Shown: in pieces, positions 35,362-42,745 of the stretch
Numbering within the stretch: position 1 is the stretch's first letter
Layout of the letters: each line of letters opens with the position of its first letter
Assembly (NCBI GenBank): GCA_016715465.1
Contig: JADKAA010000007.1
Location: 1 to 42,745 of the forward strand
DNA: 42,745 nucleotides
Source: Saprospiraceae bacterium
GTDB lineage: Bacteria; Bacteroidota; Bacteroidia; Chitinophagales; Saprospiraceae
Direction of reading: 5' to 3'
Made by a program: the position numbers and the translations under genes
Notes under the pieces: model-generated
Seen by the model: the letters and a program-made list of their open reading frames with translations, nothing else
The model's database searches: none
Told to the model about the DNA's origin: nothing

Positions 35362-36418
35362 GATGATACTGTATTAAAGTTTCTAAATGATGAACAATTT
35401 CTTCCGGGGTGGGCATCATCCCTCCCATTCTGCCGTAAAACTCAACCGGCACTTTACCATTCACTGCCAGCCTTACATCTTCCACCATCTGTCCGCTGTT
35501 GAGTTCCACACTCAGCATCATTTTCACTTGTGCAGCCAGTTCTTCCAGCCGCTTGTACGGGTAAGGGTATAAAGTAATGGGACGAAGCAAACCGATCTTT
35601 ATTCCTTTATCCCTTGCAATGTCCATTGCTTTCTGACAAATTCTTGCACTCAATCCATAAGCAACAAAAAGATATTCCGCATCAGCCGTATTGATCTCTT
35701 CGAACCGCACTTCATTCTCTCTTATCTTTTTGAATTTTTCTTCCAGCTTCAGGTTATGTTGCTCCATTCTTTCCGGCTGAATAAACAAGGATGTGATATA
35801 ATTCCTGTTACGGGTCTTTGGTTTGCCGGTAGTGGCCCATGACTTATCAACTGCAGGCCTTGTATAAGGCTTGAACTGTACTTTCTCCATCATCTGCCCG
35901 ATTGCCCCGTCAGATAACATCAGCACAGGGTTACGATATTTATCTGCCAGGTCAAACCCGAGATAAACAAAATCAGCCATCTCCTGCACAGAGGCCGGTG
36001 CCAGTACGATCATTTTATAATCGCCATGACCACCGCCTTTTACGGATTGAAAATAATCGCCCTGGCCGGGCTGGATAGTTCCGAGTCCGGGACCGGCACG
36101 GTTTACATTAACGATCAGGCAGGGTAATTCCGCACCGGCAATATAAGAGATGCCTTCCTGCATCAGGCTGATACCGGGTGAGGAAGAAGAGGTCATGGCA
36201 CGAAAGCCTGCACCGGCAGCGCCATAGACCATATTTATAGAAGCTACTTCACTTTCTGCCTGCATCACGATACGGTTGTGCTTCGGCATTTCTCTTGCTA
36301 AATATTCCAGCACTTCTGATTGCGGAGTGATAGGATAACCAAAGTACGCATCGCAGCCGGCCAGTATTGCTGCTTCTGCCATTGCTTCATTACCCTTCAT
36401 GAGTTTAGTTTCCGTCAT
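35351..36418 (-). CDS. vorB: 2-oxoacid:ferredoxin oxidoreductase alpha subunit, VorB type
   Basis: Residues 5-70 read KLMKGNEAMAEAAILAGCDA, then GYPITPQSEVLEYLAREMP and MQAESEVASINMVYGAAGAG, with SSSSPGISLMQEGISYIAGA and PGLGTIQPGQGDYFQSVKGG. These match the VorB (3-methyl-2-oxobutanoate dehydrogenase) group better than KorA, which is longer and lacks the GTIQP..DYF..KGGG block. Branched-chain 2-oxoacids (from Val, Leu, Ile) are the likely substrates; 2-oxoglutarate cannot be excluded. At 355 aa it is full length. It lies 9 bases after the ferredoxin subunit and overlaps the beta gene. Confidence 0.85.
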   Translation of the reverse strand: MTETKLMKGNEAMAEAAILAGCDAYFGYPITPQSEVLEYLAREMPKHNRIVMQAESEVASINMVYGAAGAGFRAMTSSSSPGISLMQEGISYIAGAELPCLIVNVNRAGPGLGTIQPGQGDYFQSVKGGGHGDYKMIVLAPASVQEMADFVYLGFDLADKYRNPVLMLSDGAIGQMMEKVQFKPYTRPAVDKSWATTGKPKTRNRNYITSLFIQPERMEQHNLKLEEKFKKIRENEVRFEEINTADAEYLFVAYGLSARICQKAMDIARDKGIKIGLLRPITLYPYPYKRLEELAAQVKMMLSVELNSGQMVEDVRLAVNGKVPVEFYGRMGGMMPTPEEIVHHLETLIQYHHAN

Positions 36419-36427
36419 AACCTGTTT

Positions 36428-36757
36428 TTATTTTGAAGGACTGATCATAGTTTGTAATTGCTCCCGGATATTTTCCGGTGTTATGTCAACCGGTTTTTTC
36501 TTTGGATGGGTACGATACACAGTGATCACTGCATCGGGACAAACGAGTGCACAGTTTACACAACCGGTACAGGCATCATTATTGGCAATGATGTAACGGT
36601 ACCCTTTAATGTTGATGGTTTCGGAAAGTGCCAGTGCATGTTCCTTACAGGCTGTGGTACAGAGTTCGCAGCCTTTGCATTTTTGAATATCGATCTCAAC
36701 CCGTCCCTTGACTTTTCTTTCTTTAACCGCAGCGGTTTTGTTGGTGTTGTCTTCCAT
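36428..36757 (-). CDS. 2x[4Fe-4S] ferredoxin subunit of the 2-oxoacid oxidoreductase
   Basis: ATG 36757 (MEDNTNKTAAVKERKVKGRV) is preferred to a longer upstream frame because the body starts soon after. Two CxxCxxCxxxC(P) cluster motifs are present: CKGCELCTTACKEHAL and CTGCVNCALVCPDAVI. The C-terminal tail is Lys/Pro-rich. In VOR/KOR/POR enzymes this delta chain passes electrons from TPP to free ferredoxin. It heads the four-gene oxidoreductase unit, 165 bases after hypA, so it likely has its own promoter. 109 aa. Confidence 0.88.
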   Translation of the reverse strand: MEDNTNKTAAVKERKVKGRVEIDIQKCKGCELCTTACKEHALALSETINIKGYRYIIANNDACTGCVNCALVCPDAVITVYRTHPKKKPVDITPENIREQLQTMISPSK

Positions 36758-36789
36758 TGTCGGGGTTTTTGCTTTTTTATCCAGTAGCC

Positions 36790-36805
36790 ACAAATGAACA
36801 TTTGT
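36790..36805. promoter_or_regulatory. Perfect 7-bp inverted repeat upstream of the oxidoreductase unit
   Basis: acaaatg-aa-catttgt is a perfect dyad located 33 bases upstream of ATG 36757, a sensible place for an operator. The cognate regulator is unknown. Confidence 0.35.
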
Positions 36806-36922
36806 TTGGTTGCTGAACACTAACAAATTTCGAAAGAAGGTTCTCCTTATTATAACTATACCGTCATAGGCGGATATGATTATGGTCAGTTTTCCGGGAG
36901 CTGGAAGCCGGGTTTGCCGGTC

Positions 36923-37267
36923 TCATTCATCCACCATGATACTGAGTACCTTAAGTTCTTTTCCTTTCAGGATTTTTACCAGAAAGCTTTTGCAGTGGGG
37001 ACAACAGGTTCCAAAGGAATCCATATGAAAAACAGTACCACAGTCCGAGCATGCTGCTTCTCCCGGAATGATCTCAATATTAAGTTCAGCTTTTTCGAGG
37101 AGGGTGCCCGATCGGATGGCTGAAAAGGCAAACTCAAGGGATTCGATTTCTATGCTGCTTAATTCGCCGATCTGTAATGAAACAGCCGTTACGGCCACCT
37201 TGCTGCCAGCAGGGACCGCCCTTTCAGCAATGGATAAGATAGAGTGTGCTATGGAAAGCTCATGCAT
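36923..37267 (-). CDS. hypA: Hydrogenase nickel incorporation protein HypA
   Basis: HypA delivers Ni to the [NiFe]-hydrogenase large subunit. The N-terminus is MHELSIAHSIL, with His2 and Glu3 as Ni ligands. The zinc finger is CSDCG (Cys73, Cys76) and CCPHC (Cys89, Cys92). At 114 aa it is typical. It lies 26 bases after echF, so it is part of the operon. The other maturation genes (hypB, C, D, E, F) are not in the window and must be elsewhere if the hydrogenase is to mature. The last residues overlap no other gene. Confidence 0.95.
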   Translation of the reverse strand: MHELSIAHSILSIAERAVPAGSKVAVTAVSLQIGELSSIEIESLEFAFSAIRSGTLLEKAELNIEIIPGEAACSDCGTVFHMDSFGTCCPHCKSFLVKILKGKELKVLSIMVDE

Positions 37268-37293
37268 AACAATTCAACTAACAGATTAAGCGC

Positions 37294-37765
37294 TTAGTTA
37301 CCAGTTTTATTTTCCTCTTCTTTTTTGGCGGCGGCAGCTTTATCAGCGGCTGCCTTTTCTGCTGCCTTCCTTTTCTTTTCGGCAGCATAGGCTTCACGGC
37401 TTACCAGGGCTTCATCAAATAATTTATTCCAGCCGTTGTTTATGTTTTCTGCTTTCAATGCACAGGGCGCCGGTTCTGCAGTTTGAAAAATTGCTCCTTC
37501 TTTGGGACAGGCCCGGACACATTCTCCGCAATAGATACAAACAGCCCGGTTAAAATGATAGGTCTGCTTCCCTTCCATATCCTGGGAAAAAACGATTGCA
37601 CCGGGCGGGCACACCATTTCGCAGCGGCGGCACCAGATACAAAGATTTTCATCAAAGCCGATCAGGCCCCTGTAATCATCCGGAATAAAAGTCTGTTCAA
37701 ACGGATATTTCGTTGTGACAGGTTTCTTAAAAACGTTACCGAGTGCTTTTAAAAAATGTTTTCAT
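37294..37765 (-). CDS. echF: Ech hydrogenase ferredoxin-type subunit EchF (one frameshift)
   Basis: The polyferredoxin-like subunit of Ech/NuoI type carries electrons from ferredoxin to the small subunit. Two clusters are seen: CIWCRRCEMVCPPGAIV and CIYCGECVRACPKEGAI. The N-terminus reads MKTF, then FLKALGNVFKKPVTTKYPFE after dropping one T of the T6 run (plus-strand A6 at 37751-37756). Without this the first cluster would have no in-frame start. Restored length is 156 aa. An unusual Ala/Lys-rich tail (AEKKRKAAEKAAADKAAAAK) is seen. It starts 26 bases after the echE stop. Confidence 0.85.
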
Positions 37766-37791
37766 CTTCTTTCTTTTGTATAATCAGTTTC

Positions 37792-38880
37792 TCATCTCGC
37801 TGTACAGGACAAACATGGATCATAAGAAGCAATAATGGCCGGTGCACTTCCATATTCATTTCCTGTAAAGGCTTCTGCCATGGCTGCCACATTGGAAAAT
37901 GTTGGCGCTTTTATCTTCAATCGTTCCAGTATCTGTGTTTTATTTCCTTTGGCATAATAGAATAATTCCCCTCTCGGTGCTTCCAGCCGCACTGTTGCTT
38001 CGCCATCAGGAAATGCTTTAGTTTCTGTGATCAATGCCGATTCGGGTAAACCATTGATGATATTTTCAATGATACGGATAGAAACATAGAGTTCCCGGAG
38101 CCGCACCATATTACGGGCATATACATCACCGGAGGTTTCTGTTATCATTTCAAAGCCCACTTCTTTCCAGGGCAGCAGGTCTTCCGTTTCATTACGTACG
38201 TCAATAGCCAACCCGGCGGCTCTTGCAAAAGGACCCACCACATTCAGCCGCATGGCATCTTCTTTGGTGATAGCGCCGGCGCCTTTATTTTTTAATGATA
38301 ATGTCCAGTTGTTCTTGTAGATATCCATCAGTTCATCCAGCTGCGGAATAAATTTTTTCAATCGTTCCAGTATGGATTGGGCTACCTGTGGTTTCAGGTC
38401 TCTTGCCACACCACCCACAATGGAGAAATCATACTGGATACGGTTACCACAAACCGCTTCAAGCAACTCCATGGAGAATTCACGGTACTGCATGGTCTTC
38501 ATAAACAACGCTTCAAAGCCTGAGTTTTCTGCCACATGGCTCAAACATAATAAATGAGAGTGAATGCGGTCCAGTTCTATCACCAGCATCCTCAGGTATT
38601 TTGCCCGCAACGGAATTTCAATCTTCAGTAATTTTTCTGCCACCTGTGAATAGGCGGTTGTGTGTGATATAGAACACAACCCACATACACGACCCACTAC
38701 AAAACTTACCTGCCGGAATTTGAATTTGGAACAGCAGGCTTGTTCGATACCGCGGTGTACATAATATACATTCGCTTCTGTTGCTACAATTTTTTCATTC
38801 TCCGTGGTGAATTTAAAATGCAGGGGCTCCAACAGGGAAATATGCTGGGCGCCTATTGGTATTTCGTATTGCCTTCCCAT
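37792..38880 (-). CDS. echE: Ech [NiFe]-hydrogenase large (catalytic) subunit EchE
   Basis: The large subunit holds the NiFe centre and makes or oxidises H2. L1 is VGRVCGLCSISH (Cys66, Cys69, His73) and L2 is DPCLSCTAR (Cys356, Cys359) at the very end. All four Cys ligands are therefore present, which separates this gene from complex-I NuoD. The protein ends right after the L2 Arg with no C-terminal peptide, as in other Ech/CooH-type enzymes that need no HycI/HyaD protease. Conserved VHRGIEQ, ELDRIHSHLLCL and EAPRGELFYYAKG blocks are present. 362 aa, intact. The start lies 2 bases after echD. Confidence 0.95.
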   Translation of the reverse strand: MGRQYEIPIGAQHISLLEPLHFKFTTENEKIVATEANVYYVHRGIEQACCSKFKFRQVSFVVGRVCGLCSISHTTAYSQVAEKLLKIEIPLRAKYLRMLVIELDRIHSHLLCLSHVAENSGFEALFMKTMQYREFSMELLEAVCGNRIQYDFSIVGGVARDLKPQVAQSILERLKKFIPQLDELMDIYKNNWTLSLKNKGAGAITKEDAMRLNVVGPFARAAGLAIDVRNETEDLLPWKEVGFEMITETSGDVYARNMVRLRELYVSIRIIENIINGLPESALITETKAFPDGEATVRLEAPRGELFYYAKGNKTQILERLKIKAPTFSNVAAMAEAFTGNEYGSAPAIIASYDPCLSCTAR

Positions 38881-38882
38881 AG

Positions 38883-39224
38883 TTATTTCTTTTTGCGTAA
38901 TGGTCCGCTTTCAAAATCAGGTTCCAGTACAAATCCTTTTTGAGTGTTTTCAACCTTTATATTCATCAGGTCCACCAGCTCTGCTTCTGCCACCCATGCG
39001 GATGCCACAATATCTTTAATACTGGGTATTTCTGTTTCCGGCCTGACGAGTGTATAAAAACATGTTGTATCGCAGGGATGTGCATAATCACTGAAGAACC
39101 ATTGCACTTCTATCTGATCGCCCACTTCCACTGCATTCATCACCATGAAATGATGCAATCCAGGTTTGTAAAAATCACCAATGTCTTTTTTAAGATTCTC
39201 TATTGAAGTCATCACTTTGTTCAT
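38883..39224 (-). CDS. echD: Ech hydrogenase subunit EchD (NuoC-like)
   Basis: A 113-aa NuoC/HycE-N-type subunit, the usual size for EchD: GLHHFMVMNAVEVGDQIEVQ, WFFSDYAHPCDTTCFYTLVR, IPSIKDIVASAWVAEAELVD and LMNIKVENTQKGFVLEPDF. In complex I the NuoC chain packs against NuoD and helps position the ion-coupling region. The ATG overlaps the EchC stop (ATGA type) and the EchE start follows at once, so translation is coupled. No cofactor is expected. Confidence 0.85.
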   Translation of the reverse strand: MNKVMTSIENLKKDIGDFYKPGLHHFMVMNAVEVGDQIEVQWFFSDYAHPCDTTCFYTLVRPETEIPSIKDIVASAWVAEAELVDLMNIKVENTQKGFVLEPDFESGPLRKKK

Positions 39225-39745
39225 GACAATGCAGGTTTAATTTGATCCGCAATATTTCTGCGGTTGATTTGGCCTTCCTCTTTCAAAGGTTCCTTTTGGA
39301 GGCGCACCGACACTTCCATCGCTTTTGTTTTCTGTTCCAGTATACCCAATGCCTGCACCACGCCGTCAATGATCTGTTCCGGCCTGGTACCACATCCGCA
39401 TACATACACATCTACCGGGATGTACTGGTCCACCCCTCCTTCACAATTGTACATTCCACGAAAAACACCACCGGTGCAGGCGCAGGCACCGCAACTGACA
39501 ACCACTTTGGGTTCCGGCATTTGTGCATAGATCTCCACTAATCTTTCCCGGGAACGTTTGGTAACGGGACCCGTCACCAGTAAAATATCAGACTGTTTTG
39601 GATTACCGGTATTGATCATACCAAAACGTTCAATGTCATACTTGGGACCAAGGCAGGCCAGGATCTCTATATCACAGCCATTACATCCGCCTGCATTGTA
39701 GTGCAGTATCCAGGGTGATTTTTTTCTGTAAGAAGCCAGGTTCAT
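39221..39745 (-). CDS. echC: Ech hydrogenase small subunit EchC (NuoB-like)
   Basis: The small subunit carries the [4Fe-4S] cluster next to the NiFe site. The ligands are in NAGGCNGCDIE (Cys21, Cys24), SCGACACTGGVFRG (Cys88) and VYVCGCGTRPEQIIDG (Cys118), the hydrogenase form CxxC, not the tandem CC of complex I. LLVTGPVTKRSRERL and the IDGVVQALGIL helix are typical. At 174 aa it is full length. The first codon overlaps the echB stop, a further sign of a tight operon. Confidence 0.93.
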   Translation of the reverse strand: MNLASYRKKSPWILHYNAGGCNGCDIEILACLGPKYDIERFGMINTGNPKQSDILLVTGPVTKRSRERLVEIYAQMPEPKVVVSCGACACTGGVFRGMYNCEGGVDQYIPVDVYVCGCGTRPEQIIDGVVQALGILEQKTKAMEVSVRLQKEPLKEEGQINRRNIADQIKPALS

Positions 39746-40581
39746 GTAAAAATATTTATTAATAAATTAATAAAAGCAAGTGAAAAGGATACAGTCAGTG
39801 AAAAACGCAGCATCTGTTTATAATTCACCCGTGCAGAAGAATTATCCAGTGCATTCAGGTAAAAGAAAGTGAAGACCATCAATCCAATTCCAAGTAAAAT
39901 ATTATTCCCTGCAAACAGGAACACCAGTGTGTAGCAAAAAACATAATCGAGCCATTTAGCCGTGTACACCGCTTCGAAAAAAATACCGGAAAATTCAATT
40001 TCCACTCCACCGGTTACTTCCTGGTGCGCTTCGGCCACATCAAATGGAGATTTTTTCAATTTGATGGGCAGCACCAGCAGCAAGGCAATAAAAGCCAGGG
40101 GCATTTTATATAATAAAGGCTGATCCCAGTTGAATGCAGCCGATGCATCAAAACTTCCGGTAAGCATAAAAATAGAAACGGCAATGATGATCAGCACCGG
40201 CTCATAAGCCAGTATGCTGATAGCAGTGCGGTTGGCACCCAGGTGACTGAAAATAGACCGGGTGCTGAAACCAGCCAGTATAATTAAGGAAGTGGACAGC
40301 AGGTGAAGAAAAATAACCAGGATCAGGTCACCACCCAGCAACAATACAGCTAACGCAAACCACAATGAAACAAAATGCATGATGCCGAGAAATGCATGGG
40401 CCGAGTGAACGATCATTTTCTTTTATCCGCCAGTTTCAGAAAATCATAGAAGGGTTGTAATAAAGGGAGGACCAATCCTTCGCTGCATTCTTGCTTTAAT
40501 AATTCTTTCAAACCCGTATACCAGCCCGCCGATCAGCGGGGCCAATAGTATCAGTAAAACCGGGATCAATAAATCGTTCAT
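39742..40581 (-). CDS. echB: Ech hydrogenase membrane subunit EchB (NuoH-like, two frameshifts)
   Basis: This is the NuoH/HycD-type membrane anchor. The N-terminal part reads VLLILLAPLIGGLVYGFERI and RMQRRIGPP, then after a one-base correction near 40461-40470 LLQPFYDFLKLADKRK. A second correction at 40416-40419 joins MIVHSAHAFLG. The rest, with KKSPFDVAEAHQEVTGGVEI and EFSGIFFEAVYTAKWLDYV, is the conserved loop of the family. The two indels cancel, so the total stays 840 bases, 279 aa. The start lies 11 bases after the echA end. It links ion flow to the peripheral arm. Confidence 0.85.
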
Positions 40582-40592
40582 AACAAATCAGT

Positions 40593-42458
40593 TTATATCA
40601 ATGCCGCAACAATCAGTGCTACAAAAAACAAAATACCCGTGGTGGTGAAATAAGGTGTCGCCCTGTCTGTTGAAAAATAGAAGGAAGAGAAGGAGTAGTT
40701 TATTTTTCCCCGCACATATACTCTTTTACCCTGTCCACATTTTTAAACCGGATAAACAGGGCCGTAATAATGGTAACCGGCAGCAGGAATAAAGCGATCA
40801 GCAAGGGCACCATAGGTAATTTCATGGCACCTATATGCATGTTCCACCCGTCCATCACAACAGCGACAGGCATACCTGCTATTTGAGAAGTGACAGGTAC
40901 GAAATAACCGGTCAGCAACAGCGGCAAGCCCAGCACACTAAGTATAATTAATCCCAACAAGACATACATAGTGCCTGCATACACCAGCCCTGTCTTTTCG
41001 AACCTGATCTTATCATGGTCACCGGTTCGGGCAATCAATAAACCCATCACTTTAAAATAGAGCAGGGGATAAAACAGCGCCGCCGCCTGCTACCGCTACG
41101 ATCACCAGTGCACCCAATAATTTTTTATCTGTTGCCAGTGCACCTAATGTTTCAATACTTAGCCATTTACCAATGAAAGCGCCGAAAGGCGGCAGCAATA
41201 AAGACATAAAACCAATAGTGATAACCAGGGAAGTAAACGGACCACTTTCACCAAGCCTGTCCATATCGGAAGATTGTTTCAGGTGAAATACTCGTTCCAA
41301 TATTCCTGCATTGAGAAACAGTAAACATTTTGACATGCCATGAAAAAGAATGAGTACCAGGGCTGCCACTATAGTAACAGGTGTACCCACGGCTGCCATC
41401 ATGATCATCAATGCCAGCAGGGCAATGGTGGAATAAGCCAGTATTCTTTTGAAATTATCCTGTGATAAGGCAGAGATAGCAGCTGCTACAAATACAAATC
41501 CTGTTAATGCAATCACCACCGTGGCCACCGGTGTATCCTTTAAAGCCGGCGATAAACGAAGAATAATGAATGGCGCAATTTTCACCATCGTGGAAGAGTG
41601 CAGTAATGCACTTACCGGTGTTGGCGCCACCATGGCACCCAGTAACCATTTGCTGAAAGGTAGCTGTGCCCCTTTAATTAAAGCAGCCACAGACAGCAAA
41701 GCCAGTGGAAGCATTATCCCCGATGCGGATGCATGTGCCAGCAGGTTGCTGAAAGTGGCTTCACCATAACCATTATAAATAATGAAAAAAATTGCCGCCA
41801 ATATAGCTACTCCACCAACCTGGTTCATCCATAATGCAGTCAATGCATTCTTAACAGACAGCTCATCTTTTCTAAAACCAATTAAGAGGAAGGAAGCCAG
41901 TGTGGTCAGTTCAAAGAACAGGAAAAAGTATTCGAGGTTGTTGGAAGAAACGACCAGGTTCATCACTGCAATAAACCAGAACAGGATAGAAAGAAAATGT
42001 TTTTTACGGAAACTGCTGCACTGTTCTTCGTCAATATACCGGAGAGAATAAATGGCAATGATACCGCTGATGACATTGATGAGGAGAAACATAAATGCAC
42101 TCAGCTTGTCCACCATGAACTGCAGGGAATGATCAGCAGGTAATATTTTCAGCAAATACAATAATCCGCCGAATTGCAATACAGTCATCAATCCCACCTG
42201 CCAGCTTCTCCGGCGAAGGGCTATCCAGCCAAAATAAACCAGTAATACAATATCTGCCACCGCTACCAGGTCATTTACATAATGGGGAACCCCAAAATAT
42301 AATACACCATCCAGGTTGATGAACACATAAAGTGACAGTGCTGCTAACACTAAAGAGCTGGTAATAACCAGTATCCTTGCAACTGATTTGGGTAAAATCA
42401 ATAATAAGCCGCTGACAATAACTGGCACCAGAAATAAGCTTGTAATAAGTGGATACAT
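40593..42458 (-). CDS. echA: Ech hydrogenase antiporter-like subunit EchA (NuoL-like, two frameshifts)
   Basis: EchA is the ion-pumping membrane subunit of the Mrp/NuoL type. The sequence has YFFLFFELTTLASFLLIGFR, ALTALWMNQVGGVAILAAIF, KGAQLPFSKWLLGAMVAPTP and VSALLHSSTMVKIAPFIILR, then LAYSTIALLALMIMMAAVGT and LFHGMSKCLLFLNAG. Key charged positions are Glu in the FEL segment, Lys in the KGAQLPF/SKWLL segment and Lys in the TMVK helix. Frameshifts at 41054-41057 (T4) and 40703-40707 (A5) split it. After correction the C-terminus reads YMCGEKINYSFSSFYFSTDR, total 621 aa. First gene of the operon. Confidence 0.88.
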
Positions 42459-42519
42459 GACCCGGTATTTTGCTTGTCAAAGAGGATGCTATATTAGGAC
42501 GAAATTTACAGGCTGGGTA

Positions 42520-42531
42520 TGATGCATATCA
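42520..42531. promoter_or_regulatory. Possible FNR/CRP-family binding site upstream of echA
   Basis: TGAT-gcat-ATCA carries the two inner half-sites of the FNR box TTGAT-N4-ATCAA, each matching 4 of 5 positions. It is 62 bases upstream of echA. About one such match per window is expected by chance, so this is weak evidence. No regulator gene is nearby. Confidence 0.25.
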
Positions 42532-42617
42532 CTTGTAAGTATGATATGGCTTATGTATGCAACTAATTCTTATTCTGCTAGTAATAAGGAATAAATAATT
42601 ATGTGTTGTTAAAGTAT

Positions 42618-42745
42618 TTATGCTGTTTTACGAACAGCCGGGACAAATTCTTTTTCAAAAAATGAAATGGCTTTTTGCAGGTTCAGCTGCGCTTCTTTAC
42701 CCAGGCCTTTTCAAGACCCCAGTCATGTCCTGCTATGGCCATTGT
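42618..42745 (-). CDS. Partial C-terminus of an unrecognised protein (frameshifted)
   Basis: The window ends inside a minus-strand gene whose C-terminus reads TMAIAGHDWGLEK. After adding one base in the A4 run (plus-strand T4 near 42708-42711) it continues as GLGKEAQLNLQKAISFFEKE and stops at TAA 42618. Too little is present for a family call. It lies 159 bases upstream of echA on the same strand. Confidence 0.5.

Noticed and set aside
37792..42458. Respiratory complex I (nuo) operon
   Set aside because: The subunit set is only six genes, the large subunit has both NiFe CxxC motifs, the small subunit has CxxC in place of the complex-I CC, and hypA follows. This is an Ech hydrogenase.

Overview
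The window looks like a chromosomal segment from a Bacteroidota bacterium, probably of the Chitinophagaceae type. The evidence is the protein families themselves, the near absence of Shine-Dalgarno sites, sigma-ABfr-like TAnnTTTG boxes upstream of some genes, many SPII-type lipoproteins, and an imperfect cttcga..tcgaag hairpin of the kind common between genes in this phylum. No rRNA, tRNA, CRISPR array, integrase or transposase was recognised.

Layout. (1) 1-9.5 kb, ordinary accessory/housekeeping genes: a NYN-domain protein, a lipoprotein, a 51-aa basic protein, an NhaD-type Na+/H+ antiporter, a saccharopine-dehydrogenase-like reductase, a glycine-zipper lipoprotein, a GH18 chitinase-like protein, an EcsC-family protein, a serine hydrolase and small unknowns. 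Most of the longer genes here are split by single-base homopolymer indels. (2) 9.8-27.2 kb, an AT-richer block of defence-like genes. It holds a two-gene unit (unknown 992-aa protein plus calcineurin-like phosphoesterase), a 138-aa unknown, a tail-anchored small protein divergent from an S-4TM-like pore-forming effector, and a 10.3-kb run of five minus-strand genes: PLD-SNF2 helicase, Eco57I-like adenine methyltransferase (one frameshift), 88-aa protein, SF1 helicase, DprA-like protein. (3) 27.6-33.8 kb: secreted protein, metzincin-like lipoprotein, a YtxH/holin-like/coiled-coil envelope trio, DUF4440-like lipoprotein, MBL-fold hydrolase, beta-propeller lipoprotein and PdxH. (4) 33.8-42.5 kb, minus strand: an energy-converting [NiFe]-hydrogenase operon echABCDEF with hypA, followed by a four-subunit 2-oxoacid:ferredoxin oxidoreductase (VorB type).

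How the parts may work together. In region 4 the oxidoreductase would decarboxylate branched-chain or related 2-oxoacids and reduce ferredoxin. The Ech complex would re-oxidise ferredoxin, make H2 and pump ions. All four Cys ligands of the NiFe site and the cluster ligands are visible, so the operon looks functional apart from homopolymer indels. In region 2 the five-gene run suggests a restriction-like or DNA-processing immune locus; its integrity as one system is inference.

Data quality. I count about 22 one-base indels in or next to short homopolymers that split otherwise well-preserved proteins. After restoring one base at each site, every gene gives a whole number of codons and a family-like sequence. 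This favours long-read sequencing error over decay. They are unevenly spread: 14 in the first 9 kb, none detected in about 9 kb of coding at 9.85-20.35 kb, and 6 in 37-42.7 kb. Split genes are listed as single CDS entries spanning all fragments.
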